Origin: Sinotaia quadrata
Lineage: Eukaryota; Mollusca; Gastropoda; Architaenioglossa; Viviparidae
Length of the DNA stretch: 64,000 bases
Direction: 5' to 3'
Assembly: GCA_028829895.1 (NCBI GenBank)
Contig: CM054181.1
Span: forward strand, 12,863,001 to 12,927,000
The position numbers and the translations under genes were made by a program. The notes under the pieces are model-generated. The model searched no databases. It saw only the letters and a program-made list of their open reading frames with translations, and had not been told where the DNA came from. Positions 35,320-49,900 of this stretch are shown one piece after another. Each line of letters opens with the position of its first letter. Position 1 is the stretch's first letter.

Positions 35320-36595
35320 ACTCAGTGTGGCTTCTGTAGTATATTGTTTGTTTGCAGTTTTCTTACTTAAAATAATTGTTAAAGAAAATGATTTCTCACT
35401 TAAAAGAAAATGAACTAATTATGATGTTTTTAAGAAATGCATTCACAATAGATTAATTTTCACTTAACTAGTAGTGCTGATCATGCACTGAGTTGTAGCT
35501 ACTACAAAATTCAATTTTAGTATGTAGAACTGTGTTGTCTCAGTTTAGACAAAACATAATTCAATTTAAGTATATAGAGCTCATTATCAAATAAAGAAAA
35601 CAGAATTCCATTTCAGTATGTTCCAACCATTATTGTTTTAAAATTAAAAATAAAATTCTATTAGTCTGCACTATTTCTGATGGAACATACTATAGCTTAT
35701 AAAACAACCTTTGATGTTGTCTCTGTTTCATGAATGTGACAATGCAACATAAAATTGGCCATGTGAAACCTCCTTCCTTCTCCAAACTCCCTCCCTCCTT
35801 CCCTTTTACTAAGACTGATGTTTTTTATCTGCTTAACCCAAAAGTGAGAAAGTTTTTAAAAAAAACAGATTTACAAGACTAGAATAATAAACATATTTAT
35901 ATTTACTATTAATATGGCTTAATCTTAGTGCATTTGTAACAAATTAATTTTAATTTGAACAGTGAGCACACATTAAATTAAAAAAAAAAACTGCAACAGA
36001 ACTTATTACCTTCAAAACTTTATACCAATTAAGGTAAAATAAAAGCACATTTGTTCTGCTGTTTCAATCATTATCATTTCATTAATAAAAGCTTTATATA
36101 TTCTGTTATTTTGTACTGTTTATCCCTGAACTGATCATAGTAGTAAAAGACACAGAAACTGCTTTATAAAGTTGAAATGCTTCTTTGTAATATCTACAGA
36201 AGAAAAATAAATTTATAATTAACAATATCTATTTCAATGTGCTAGCTAAAGTGCCATGCCTGTACATAGCTGTAGTATATCGGCCATATAATAAATAGTT
36301 GTGATGAACAAAACTATTTATGATTTATGTCCCATAAGTGAATTTAGTTCACTCTCACTAACTACATGTTAATTTATATCATGCAAAGGCTCTAAAACTA
36401 TGTGAAGTATTTTATAAAAATTTTAGTTTACTTTTCCAAGATGGACGGATAAATAACACTGATTTGTTTAGCACAGTAATAGAAAGAATTATAAAACATG
36501 CAGTTATTACATGCACAAGTAATAAATTATGTTGTAATTCTTGAAATTTAGAAAAAAAATGTTTGTTGTCCTAGTGTGTAAAATGAAACAACAAA
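35320..36595. other. Intergenic, nothing recognised
   Basis: AT-rich. Contains a three-copy weak repeat around 35500-35620 (ATTCAATTTTAGTATGTAGA variants). Confidence 0.5.
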
Positions 36596-36629
36596 AGCAA
36601 TGAGTTATCCAGAAAGAAAAAAATATGTC

Positions 36630-37385
36630 AGTTTGCAATACTGTCTAGAGCTGTGCTTTGTCAGTTTGCAGTACTCTCCAAAACTATTTGTTATGTCATT
36701 TTGCAGTACTGTTCAAAGCTATTTGTTATGTCAGTTTGCAGTACTGTCTAGTGCTATGTATTTTGTCACTTTGCAGTACTCTCCAGAGCAATATGTTTTG
36801 TCAGTTTGCAGTACTGTCCAGAGTTATTTATTATGTCAGTTTGCTGGACTGTCCAGAGTAATTTGTTCTGTCAGTTTTCAATACTCTCAAGATTTATGTG
36901 TTCTGTCAGTTTTCAGTACTGTCCAGAGCTAGGTATTCTGTCAGTTTTCAGTACTGTCCAGAGCTAGGTATTCTGTCAATTTTCATTACTCTCCAGAGTA
37001 TTTGTTATGTCAGTTTTTAGTACTGTCCAGAATTATTTGCCCTGTCTGCTCTCTCCAGAGCTATTTGTTATGTCAGTTTGCAGTACTGTCCAGATTTGTC
37101 TTTTATCAGTTTGCAGTACTCTTTTGAGCTGTTTTGTTAGTTTGCGGTACTCTCTTGAGTTATTTGTTTTGTCAGTTTGCAGTATTCTCTTTAGTTGTTT
37201 GGTTTGTCATTTTGCACTACTCTCTTGAGTAGTTTGGTTTGTCATTTTGTAGTACTCTCCAGAGTTATTTGTTTTCAGTTTTCATTATTATCCAGAGCTA
37301 TGCATTTTATTAGTTTGCAGTACTCTCCTAAGCTTTTAGTTTGTCAGTTTGTAATACTCTCCGAAGCTATTTGTTTTGTCAGCAA
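36630..37385. repeat. Minisatellite, ~37-bp unit, about 20 copies
   Basis: Units of TTTGTTATGTCAGTTTGCAG and TACTGTCCAGAGCTA. All three forward frames stay open for long stretches because of the period, giving repetitive Cys/Ser/Leu peptides. I treat these as repeat artefacts. The array ends about 450 bases before the first coding exon of the EF-hand/coiled-coil gene, so it may lie in that gene's promoter or 5' UTR intron. Confidence 0.93.
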
Positions 37386-37838
37386 TATGAATCATAATTT
37401 TGTAAGCAGAAAAGTTTGGGAATTTCCATATAGCTTATCTTAAATTAGTCACAAAAAGTAAATGAATTTGAATTAATGAGAAAAGTCCACACTATGTAAA
37501 TCATGAAAGAATTCTCTGTCATGTGAAGAAAATCATTTGTAATGTTTTTTAATAGCTCTTGAGAAGTTTGCCCATTCAACATTGACTGGATATTGAATCT
37601 TGATTGTATGCTGCAATCTGAGACAAAAATTCACTAATTTATTGAACCATGCTAGATATAGTCTTTCTTTTATATAAAAAATAATAATCTATTCACTATC
37701 TTTAGTAATTACTTTTAAAGTTATTTTTATGTTTTAATTTGCTTTGATTATATGGAATTAACATTTTCAGAAAAAGCTTTGCAAATTGCAGAATCCAAGA
37801 ATGTAGCTTGTGTATGAAGAAACTAGCACTACAGCACA

Positions 37839-37985
37839 ATGGAGATTGTAAATGTTTCACACCTGCTTTTGGAAACTGATGTGATTGACATTCTTTTTCA
37901 CACATGTGATAGCACAAAAAAAGGATGTGTACATGTGTCTGATATTACTAACTACATAGAAAATATGTTGGATATGCATACACAG
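37839..37985 (+). CDS. First coding exon, EF-hand-like motif 1
   Basis: ATG at 37839 is chosen because an in-frame TAG lies five codons upstream and no in-frame acceptor is needed. A possible 5' UTR acceptor (ACATTTTCAG) ends at 37770. Encodes MEIVNVSHLLLETDVIDILF followed by HTCDSTKKGCVHVSDITNYI. The D-S-T-K-K-G-C-V loop has EF-hand spacing but lacks some Ca2+ ligands. Donor CACAG|GTAAGA, phase 0. Confidence 0.78.
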
Positions 37986-40900
37986 GTAAGAAGGAATGGG
38001 CAAGTATAAAAAAGGTTAGGTAACTAATGGCTAAAGTATGCTTTTGTGGTGAAGATAACAATAATTACTCTTAATATAGTTTGTAAGTACCTGTCATACA
38101 TTAAACTGTGCATAAAGCTATCTTTGCAGTTACAGTAGCTAATGATTAAAGAATGCTTTCGTGGTTAAGGCAATTGTAATTTAATCTTAATATGGTTTAT
38201 AAGTATATATAATGCATCAAACAGTTCATAAAATGAATTCATAATTGGGTTTGTGTATTGGTATCATCTGCCAAATTGTTTGGCAGCAGGAAGTGAAAAT
38301 TTGACAGAAGTACTATATTCTTAGGTGATAAATTCTCAGTTTAAATTTCACTGATGCTAAATATATAAATATATATGTGTTCAGAATTTAGAGGTTGCAA
38401 ATAAGTTTACAACTCTGAGTATCCAAAAAGTTTCAGGATTAATTTAAAAGAAAATGATTTTCTTTCTTGTTAACAAATATTCATTATGTTTATTTATTGA
38501 TTTCACAAAACCATATTTTGTTTGGCACTTAAACTTATTAATAATTTTACTACATCCATTTTTTTTCAGCAAGAATTATTGAAAGTATGGGTTGAAATGG
38601 TATATTTAATAATTTAATATTATAATTAATAGTGGGCATTGACACAAACCCCAAACACAACAAATATGCATACATGCACACACAAACACACACACATACA
38701 ACACACACATACAACACACACACACACACACACACTGATTTAAATGGGACTGATGAAATAAATGAAAAGTTGAATACTATGGAATACTGAAAAATTGCAA
38801 ACACTGTTTATACATGAACAATAGTACTCACCAAGAATAGCCCTATCATTTACATCACAGATTCAAATGAAACGCAAAGTCACATTCCCCTGCATTTAAC
38901 ATTAGACTTGACTGCTTACTGAACCAACGACTGCATCTTTACATGGCAGTATGATACAGCTCTATCGTGTTATATATTTTCTTCCAGTGTTACTTTTGAT
39001 AAATTTAAGTATACACCAAACTGTTTAAATTATTGAATAGTTTCATTATGGATTTACACTACCTTTATTTGTAGTCATTAGAACAGTGGATTTTGTAGTA
39101 TACAATAGCAAACATGTAATTTGTACTGTAAAGAAAACCACCATTCAGTGCAAAAGAAAAACTGGCTTATGATTATGCTCATCATGTTGGATAAAATAGA
39201 ATGTTGAATAATCAAATGTTGGATGATTGGGATTCTAAATATATTAAAAGAATATATATATATATCAGGGTTGTCCAACCCAAGGACCACATAAACCATA
39301 AATGTAAAGTTCATAGACCATTCAAGAAAAAAATTAATTATACTATATAATTAAAGAAATATAATTTTTATATAAGCGTGAACCACAAAATAATTTTATG
39401 CAGGTCACATTTGGCTCAAGAGAATGCATTTGGACCATGCTGATGTATGTATCTTTTTGTTTTTTTTAAAGAATCTAGAGACTGCAAATAATAATGATAT
39501 TATTTAAAAAATCTGAAAAGCTGTAATATTGCAGATACATTTTCTTTTTCTTGCTTTATTGTAGAATCTAGAGGCTATAAAGATTCTCACTGAGTGCCTT
39601 GATCCTGAAGAACTGGATACTGAGGTGGATCTCCAGACCTTCAGAGAGGGCATGTTGAAATGGATAGACAAAATAAAAAGTGCAGACATCAGGTGCCATA
39701 TTTTGTATTTAATTTTGTAGCTCTGTTGCTGGTAAATACTATCCAAAAAACAAATATTTTCATTTTCCCCAAAAATCAAAAACAAAAACAATAAATTGAG
39801 ATAAATACTAGCCTGTAGATGCATGCATGATTATGATTGAATATGATTAGTTCAAACAAAAAAGAACAAAAAATCAAATCAACCACCATCACTAACCACT
39901 AACAACAACAATAATTATTTTTTTAAATGGAACTTGCCTCTTGTGTTTAAAATTGACATAGTGATCAGTGTGAGATTTTTTAATATGACTGTAAATTTTA
40001 ACACCTCGTGCATATATTATTAACTTCATTTTTATTTTTATATTTAAATATTTTTTAATTAAGTCACTGACGTAATATTGCAATGTTGATAAGATGTATT
40101 TAAATGACCTTTTTTAAAAAAAATAGTGACAAAGATGGCTGTCATGAAAAACACATAGAACCATATAAAACCAAGGTGCAGAAGGCAATTTTTTCCACAC
40201 AGAATGCAGGTGAGAATAAAATGAAAAGTAAAAATAGTTTTTATGAATTTGTTTCTGCATTATCATTATGAACATAGTTTTCAGGTTACTAAAATAGATG
40301 TATTTGGTATTCATCTTATTCAGGGCTAAAACAATAGAAATATTTTGTATTTGTTTTTTTCAGAGGTAGTATAATGGAAAGCTTTTTATTGATCTTTTTC
40401 AGGGCTAGTAGAAAAGAAGTATTTTGCTTTGATCTTTTTTTTCCCAGGGCTGGCAGAATACAAAAACAAGCACCAGACTGTCAACCCTCTTTATTGGTCT
40501 TTTTCAGGGCTAGTAGAAAAGAAGTATTTTGCATTGATCTTTTTTTTCCCAGGGCTGGCAGAATACAAAAACAAGCACCAGACTGTCAACCCTCTTTATT
40601 GGTTTATTTCAGGGCTAGTAGAATTCAAAATATAAATACTAGATCATCACCCCAGATTTATTGATCATCATCAGAATTAATATAATACCAGTAATGTCAT
40701 CCCAGTGTTGATTGAATGGGTGGATTAGTATATTAAGCCTGAGTGCATCAAGCTTATTGTGAAAATATGATCACCCTAGGTATCATATGACATTGATAAA
40801 TTACTGCAGTTTCTGATAAAAATACCTTCTCAGAATGTGTCTGCTAATTAGTGCATATGAAAATATATGAAATCTAGTATTTATGATTACAAATCATATT

Positions 40901-43900
40901 ATTTATAATAAATTATTTGTTGCAGAAAATGTGGCATTTCAGGCAGAGTCAACAGTAGTGGAGAATTCTTATAGATGTTTTGAAAGGTATATTGTAAGTT
41001 CATAGAGCTGTAATTGCAGCATCTTGTACTCATTAACTTAATAATATTGCATAACTCTTCTAAGACAGATGACAAATCCCAAGATGACACTTTTTATTTG
41101 ATTTTCAATGTGACAACCCACACCTAGATTTGCTTACTACAAGGACTGTTTGGCTTCCAGTCTCTGTTTCCCTATTCGAGTTGTATATGCGAGTGGAAGT
41201 TTTATCAGTTAGTTGGACAGCATAATTGTTTTTAATCCAAAAATTATAATGGAGCTCATTAAATAGACACTTTGTTGATTAGTTGGTAAAGAATGCTAAC
41301 ATTTACTTTCATCCAGCCATTTTGATTCAAAGTTTCTGGTGAAATTTAGACAGTAATATCTCTCTGATTCTGATAGACCCATTCAAATGGGGGAAGGTGT
41401 GAATAAGTATAAATTCTGAGGAAAGTCATGAAACAAACAGGAATTTGCATATTTTGCATATTTTCTTTGCAAAGAAAGCTATTTACTCACTCAGCAGTAG
41501 CATACATTGTTGTACTAAAAGTCTAGCAATGAAACAATTCATTAAAATAAACAGAATGTGTTTTGTGGCTGGTGTAAAATTAGAGGGTTCAGTCTTCTTC
41601 AGATCTCTAAAGCAGTTTAAGTTGATTTTTTTACAAATTGTTTATTAAGTAAACAGTTGGCAGTTGCCACAATTAAAGCCTGTAGATCTATGCTTCACAC
41701 ACTTTAACTCTCTTAAATTACTTTCTGAGAAATGGATTATTTATATATTAGTTCCAGATACATTCTTTATGGCAAAGAATAGAAAGGGTGTTATCATTAA
41801 TTATCTCTCCTTTGCCATTTGTTAGAAGATAATACTTAAGTTAGGTGTTGATGATTTGTCTCCATAAATCACAGTCATGTAGATAATTTAATATTGATTA
41901 TTTTTGTTTGAGATATTCTTTTGAGATACATATAAATATTTTTTACAAGTATGCCCATTTTCTGTAGTACCTGCAAAACACTTCTTTCAGCTATTTAGCA
42001 CTTTACAAAAACATGGCCTTTAAGGAGATTGTGGCAGCAGTGAGTTGTAAGTCATCTTTTGTTAGATTATATTTTTTCAAAAGATAATTTTCTGCTTGTG
42101 CAGGGTAACACATTTTCAGAATTAAATAGGGCAATGGATGATGGGATCATTGTAGGGGTATAAAAATTTATCTGAAAGTGAAATTGAATTGCAATTTTTT
42201 TAATTTACCATTGAAAGATTGACTTACACTCTTAGGAAGAATTACAGGCATCATATTTATAAGATATAGTCTTGAGATGGACACTTTTAATTTTATCATT
42301 ATTTGAATAAGATGTTTGAATCGTTCTTCAAATTTAAATGATTTATCAAACTTTGTACAGAAACAGGAACTACTGGATCTACATACTTGTGGATCAAAAT
42401 CTGAGAAAAAGCAGTTTTTCTGATATATTTGTTTGCTTATTTTGGAATTAGAATTTCAAAAGAAATGATCAAATAAACTGGATTATGCAATTTACAAATC
42501 AAGATAAGAATCTAAATAATTAATTGCCTGTGTAAAGAAAATGTTCTGCACACTTGTGGCAAAAACATAAACATTGTCAAGCCATATTTTAAAACAAGAT
42601 GAATATACACATGTGGCTAAAACAAACATTGTCAAGCCATATTTTAAAACAAGGTGAGTATGTTATTAAATATTGTAGGATTTTCTTTAAATTATGATCT
42701 GATGATTCACATTTTGAAATATTTTAATATTTATCCTTATGCTACTAACAAAAAAATTCCCCCCAATATACAATGTACTGATAATTAAATTCATGCTCTG
42801 TTATATTAAAAATTAAAACAAGCAATTAGGCAAGAAACCCCACTGCAATACAGCATAATAATTTTCGTTTCATTAGAATGCTTTAAAATAATTTAATATT
42901 TTAAAGTTTTAACCTTAAAACATATTTTAAAATTATACTTTGAGAGGGTGAGAAAATGTAAAATCATTAAGTTAGCATGAATAAAAACTACCAACCTAAA
43001 GTAGCCTTTTTTTATTGTTCTGAATTTTAAAAAAATCATTGTTGCTATTCATTTCTCTGAAACAGAAAGTAAGTTAATAAATAACACATTGTCTCACTGA
43101 AAAAACAAAAACAAATTTGGGTGTGAAAATAAGTCTGAAAATTAAATGTGACATAAAGGTTAGAAAATATAATCTAATCCAAACTTAACCCTTTTAGTAT
43201 GATCTTTGAATAAGCTAATTCAGCACAGGTCTTTGTATTAAGAACACCAATTAGCCACTTCTAAGCATAAGATAAGCATGTGCTTATTAGAGGGAGACTA
43301 TTTCTCCACTTCTCAGTAGTCTTTACTAGCTAACTGTCCACAGCAGAATACAACACATGATTTCTTCTCTTTGTTATGCTTCATGCTTCACAGTCTGGTT
43401 CCAATTCTAAATAACTGTCTGATCTCAGACATGTTTTCTACTTCTTCTAGAAAAATGTGCTTAACATCAGACACATATTTTTATATTTCAGAAGTAATTC
43501 TCTTTTCTTCCTGGTTCAGTATTTGTAAAGCAGCTTATCTGGGGCTGAGAAAAAAATCTGTTTGCAGATTTCTCACTGTTGATACTACAAAAGCCTTTGT
43601 GTTCATTTATATTTTCTTAACTTGATTTTTGTAACTTTGTTGTATCTTGTGAAGAAACCTTTCTAGTGCTTGAATGACCTTTTTATGAAATGATAACTTT
43701 AAAGTTGTGTAATCAACTTTACACAAATGTCATTTGTGTATGCTTAAAATTGCCATTAAATAATATACTATTTAAATTCAGAATATTCTAATGTTACTTA
43801 TAATTTTTTAACACTAATTACCAATAAAAGAAGATATATTTTGTGCACATTTACAAATTTTGCAGTTGTATTACTGGATGCTTACCACTAGCATATCATT

Positions 43901-46900
43901 TATAACTTTATAACTTTTGAATCATGTTAGTCAGAGACTTGGTTTAAAAATGAAAAGGGTCACTACAGTGAGATTGATTTAGTTTTTCAGTTTTATATTT
44001 ATTTATTCAACTTAAACTTTTAATGCTGTTATACAGTGTTAGTAATTATTATGCACTGCTGTGTAAGCAAATTTTGCAGTTACCATCTTCATGACCTATT
44101 TGCATATTTCAGTGATGCATTGGACTTTACATGCCAGATTGAAGAACCATAATCCTAACACATGGCATGTTTGTACATATTTCAGTGATACAGTGGACTT
44201 GGCATGCCAAATTGAAGAACTGAGGCAGGTATATCAGCAAGTTTTGCATGATAATGGAAAATTGCATGCACAACTGAAGTTCCATGAGGATGCTGTGGTG
44301 GTTCTCATGCAGGAGAAGAATGAATTGCTAGAGAAAATTCACAAGTATATTGTTGCTTTTTATGTTTAAGCACAAATCACAAATAACAGTTATAATCCAG
44401 ATTCTAATGCATGATGTGAGTAATTGTTTAAATAATTATATGAATTCAGATTATTATTCATAAGAGTAGGATTAGGATCTGAAAAATTTATGACTACAAT
44501 ACATAGTACATAACATTACTTATATCATTAAGAACTTTTTACAAGTCAAAATAAAATATTTCTTTTTTTTTTTGTTAGTTGTTTGTTATAAGTAGATTAA
44601 TGCAAATTAAAAGAGAAGATCTACAAAAGGTGTATGTTTATTTGGAATACAAACAACAAAAGATATAAGAAACTAATGTCATAACCAGCAGTAACAAATT
44701 GTATAAATTGCATGCTTTAGTATTTCAAGAAATTTTAAATTTGTTGGTGAAAATAGTCACGTTTGGTGTATTTCTTATATAGTCATATATATTCACATAT
44801 TCACAGTCTCATATACAATAATTAAATCAGAATAAACAAATCTTTCTCTCATAAACCATTTGATTGACATTTAGTTTATTGTAACTTTAGATTTGTGAAT
44901 CAGAACTTCCATTAACTGCACATTTTTATTATTAGAATATAAATCAGGTTAGTATTCTTCTCCATTTTCATCAAAAGAAAAGTGTTTAATTTATTGTCAC
45001 AGCTGATTATTTATCAATGTCCATTGCTGTTTATTTTCAGACTGCAACATTTTAGCATTATTCATATTACAACATTTTTGCATTATTCAATATTAATATA
45101 GAATATAATCAAATTAGTGAACATAGAAATAATGCCATTTACATAAAGCATTCTCCAGTTCAATTCAGAGTTCAAGAGCAAACGTACAAAATATTTCTAA
45201 GTCCATTCTTTCTTTATCAGTAGTTAAATTGCCACAAGCTTTTATGACTGGATTTGAGTTACGTCAAAATCGAAGTACATGTAATTAGAATATAGAACTT
45301 TCTTCAACAAAGTAACTTTTGGTCAATCCCCATTGGATGAAATTATGAACTAGTATGAGACTATTAATCAGAAAAACTACTCATCTGCTTGGAATCGGTT
45401 TGGATTGCATCAGCAAGTTCTAGCATATTCTTTATCTGAGTTTTTATTTTAACTCTAGTACTTACAAAATATCATCATGCACAGTACCTGAAGGTCATGT
45501 CACCTTGACATTAAACAAACTATATAACAATTAAGTTTAGAATAAGGGGTAGGCATATTTACTCCGTCACATCTGGTATATCAGCAAACTACAAACTATT
45601 ACTTTATTGTTATCTATCATTTATTTCATCTGACTGAAAGATATTACTAATATGCAGCATTTTGTTTTATCTTTGCTGATATGCTGCATTTTTGTGATCT
45701 GTCAACAGAACGTAATGTTCTGTATTTTTAGGATATATCACCAGACAGGGTAATATTACTGATATGCACATTTTTTCTTATCTGTCACCAGACTGCAAGA
45801 TATTGCTGATATGCAGTCAGAAATATTAGCTGAAAATGAGGATCTGAAGCTCTCTGAACACAAACTTCTGGAGCAGAAAAATGAACAAGTCTCTAAGATT
45901 CACCAGTTAGAGAGGGATAAGACCACTTTACTCAGTCAATTGAGAGACAGTGAAACAAAGGTAGTGACCCATGTTTATACATGTATTTGTTGTACTGTCA
46001 CTAAATTTATTAAACCTAAGCTCTTTATAAGATGAAAATGTTCCTAAGATGAAAATATTTAGACAAAAATCTCATAGATGAAACAAACATTTATAAGAAA
46101 ATATCTGCTAAAATTTTGTGTACAAATGATTATTGCTAAATGTCACTTTTCTGTGAAGTGCATTAATTATAACTAAATAATTACTTCCCTCCATATTGTA
46201 ATGACAATAGTTTATAAATACCCAATGTTTGGTTTTGATTGAAAGTGCACAGAGATATGCAACCTATGTTTTATGAGTGCTATCATACAAATATGACTTG
46301 TAGTATATGTTTTATGAGTGCTATCATATGAATGTGACTTGCAGTACATGTTTTATGAGTGCTATCATATGAATGTGACTTGCAGAACATTTTTATGATT
46401 ACTGTCAAGTGTATGTGACTCTTGCAGTAAACGTTTTTATGAGTGCTATCATATGAATGTGACTTGAAGTACATGTTTTATGATTACTGTCATGTGTATG
46501 TGACTCTTGCAGTATATGTTTTATGAGTACTGTCATGTGTATGTGACTCTTGCAGTACATGTTTTATAAGTATTGTCGTGCACATGTGACTCTTGCAGTA
46601 CACATTTATGATTACTCTCATGTGTATGTGACTCTTGCAGCACATGTTTTATTAGTGCTAAAATATGAATGTGACTTGCAGTACATGTTTTATGAGTACT
46701 GTCATGTGTATGTGACTCTTGCAGTACATGTTTAATGATTAGTGTTATGTGTATGTAACTCTTGCAGTACATGTTTTATGAGTACTGTCATGTGTATGTG
46801 ACTCTTGCACAGTATGTTTTATGAGTACTATCATGTGTATGTGACTCTTTCAGTATACATTTTATGATTACCTTCATGTGTATATAACCAGCGGCGTAGC

Positions 46901-49900
46901 TATCTCACAACGGGCCCCGCAGCAACTTTATATCCAGGCCCCCACCCCAACAGTTAATTAAATAAATCAGTAAATGCATTGTAAACTTGTTTGTAATAAC
47001 AAAGTTATGATAACATCACTTTAATTAAGTCCATTTGATAGTTTAAAGATCAACAACAACACGCCTCTTCACTGTACAATATGTTCAAAATGTCTTTCTG
47101 CAGCACTTCTTCTCTTCAAAATGTTAACAAGTTCATCACCATCCATTTGCTTTGCATGTTCATTTTCTATGCTGAGAATGGCTAAACCAGACAGTCTATC
47201 TTGCAGCATCATACTACATAGGTAGCTTTTTATGAGCTTACGCTTTGAGAACGACCTCTCTGCTGTTGCCACAATTAATGGTAAAGTAAGGAAGAGAAGA
47301 CATTTGGTAAGATGTAGCAAGAGAACTATTTTCGATTATCAAAAGATGACTCAGCTCTTTGATTGTGTTTATTTTCTTAATTTCTTGTTTGAGAACCATT
47401 CTAAAGCTCTGCACTGCTCGCAGAATGATGGTGTTATGTCATTTGAATATTGCTGTTGTAGCTTTGTCGCCTTTGAGAACAGCTCATCATCCTCAGTGTC
47501 AGAAGTCAGTTCATGAGGCTGCAGTATGCCAAATGTATCTACCACAACCTGCATTTCTCTGGACCGATTAACAACCTGATTGATGAGAATGTCTAGAGTG
47601 CGGTAAACTACATTTACTTTGAATCACATTTCTGGATCAATGGGTCTGCTATCATTGCAAAACTCATCAAAGTGCTTCTTTACTTTTGAGATCCATTTAC
47701 CTTTGCCAAAGGTGGTCTGTACACCCCATTGTTGGGCAAGAGAAACTGCCATTCCCTTGGCAATATTGTATTCATTTGAGTTGTTCCTGAATGCTGACAT
47801 GAGCTCAACCAGATTTTTTAGTAGATTTGAAGCACTCAGTAAGTCAATTGTATCAGTTTGCAATTTTGAAACTGTATTCATGCTTTCAAATATTTTTGTG
47901 AGTACAACCAGAAGAAAAATGAAATCAGACAATTCTAATTTTTCTTGAAGTCCACCTGCTTCAGCAATGATATCTTTTTTCTTTCGACCAGAAAAAAGCT
48001 ATACCAAGATAGGCAGCAAACCCCACACATACATGCTTGCCCCTTCCTGTGATATGGTTGGTCAGTAGCTGTTAAGCCTTAGTGTCCGATCTACCACATT
48101 CTGTTGTTTATTTTGATTATATTTTTGTGACAAAATGGCAGCTAATCGTAAAAGAAAAGTTGACAAGGAAAAACAGCAGTTTAATGATGACTGGATAATG
48201 CACTTGTCCACACCAGCATACTTGGCAGCACATACTGCTGCAAAGCTTTCTCACAGATGAAACTGAACAAAAGCAACACCTGCGGTCAGCTGACTGATGA
48301 TAATCTGGAAGCAATTTTGCATCTTTCAACGTCAAACATCAAGCCTGACATTTTGAAGCTTGCAGATGACATGCAGCACTATCCATCACACTGACTTTGT
48401 GAAAGTTGACGTATCATAACATTTTTAGAATGAGTCTTAGTATACAACTTCTATGTCGTAATTACAGTTTTAATCGTCATTTGTGTGTTCTTAGATGTGA
48501 TGTATGTCTTGTATGGGACAATTTTGATCTTCACTTTTTTGTGGCCCCCTACGGTTTCGACAAGTCAGATTTTGGCCCCCGACTCAAAAAGTTTGTGCAC
48601 CACTGCTCTAGTGTATTTACCTGATGCTCTGCTTAAATCCTTTTTACTAAAACTGTTTGACTAAACTGACACCAAGCTTTAGTCTTTTGTATTAATACTA
48701 TAGTGGACTAAAACTGACACCAACTTCAACCCTTTGTTCAAATAATATAGTTATTAAAATGATACCATCTTTTGTACTAATACTGTAGTTACTGAAACTG
48801 ACAAAAGAAGAAGAGGCATCTTCCCAACTTGTGAAAGAACTTGAGCACACAGTTCTGACTCAGAAAGTAAGTCTGCATTTTTGGCTTGTTTGCCCTGTCT
48901 GAATGTTCTGTTTTCTGTCTTCATCATTTAATGTCATTTCCCTTTGTCCCTATTTCTAAACTTAATTATTATATCATTTGTTAAATGTCAATGTGACATA
49001 ACTGTCGGGTACTGTGCACGATGATATTTCTTTAAATACCAGAGTTAAAGTAAAAATTCAGGTTAAAAAAATATGCTAGAACTTGCTGATGCAATCTAAA
49101 CCAGTTCCAAGCAGATGAGTATTTTTTCTGACTAATAGTCTCATACTTGCTCATAACAATTTCATCCAATGGGGATAGACCAAAAGTTGCGTTGTTGAAG
49201 AAAGTTCTATATTGTAATTACTTTGATTTTTGCGATAACTCAATTCTAGTCAAAAAGAAAATTTTTTTGCATGTTAGTGGTTTTTGTTGCTAATTAAAAT
49301 GTTTATTTTTATAGTTTATTTTTTTGTTTGCTTGATTTTTATATTTGTTTAAGTAAATTCTAACTGATTATCCCCCACCACCACCAAACAAAAATCCTGC
49401 AGATAAATCCTGCAAAACCCCAAATAATTGCTGCAAAACCAGTCAATCTTTAGTGTGTTTATCTGATAAGAATTCTGTATGTTCAGTATATTTAAAAAAT
49501 CCAACATTTATGTTTTAAAAATGGGAAATTCATTGTTTTGATTTGAAAACTTTAATTTTTACTGCTGTGCAAATGAGCAATAACTTTCAATGGCTACCTA
49601 AAATATTGCTTATCCAGGCGGTAAAATCTCATTTCAGTAATAATAGTGTATTTAATATTTTTAAGAAACTACCAGTTAAACTACTGAAAAACTCTAAAAA
49701 AAAAACAAAAACAACCCATCCATGGGTGTTTGTAAACTGTAATAACAGTTTATTTTCATTACATTAAAATTCAGCATTTTTAGGCCTACTAAAGTCATTG
49801 TACAGGAAACCTGTTTTTTTTAGATGTTTATTTTTAATGATTAAATTATTATTTATTATAGTATATAAAATTATTAGTTTTGTAACATTGCATCAAATCA

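Noticed and set aside
36600..37443. Plus-strand frames of 67-110 codons with Cys/Ser/Leu repeats, resembling a repetitive protein
   Set aside because: Periodicity of the 37-bp array (about one codon plus twelve) keeps all frames open; no conserved motif, and unit drift includes indels.
46283..46772. Minus-strand frames with repeated HTHDSTHKTC-like peptides
   Set aside because: Again minisatellite periodicity; units vary in length and break the frame.
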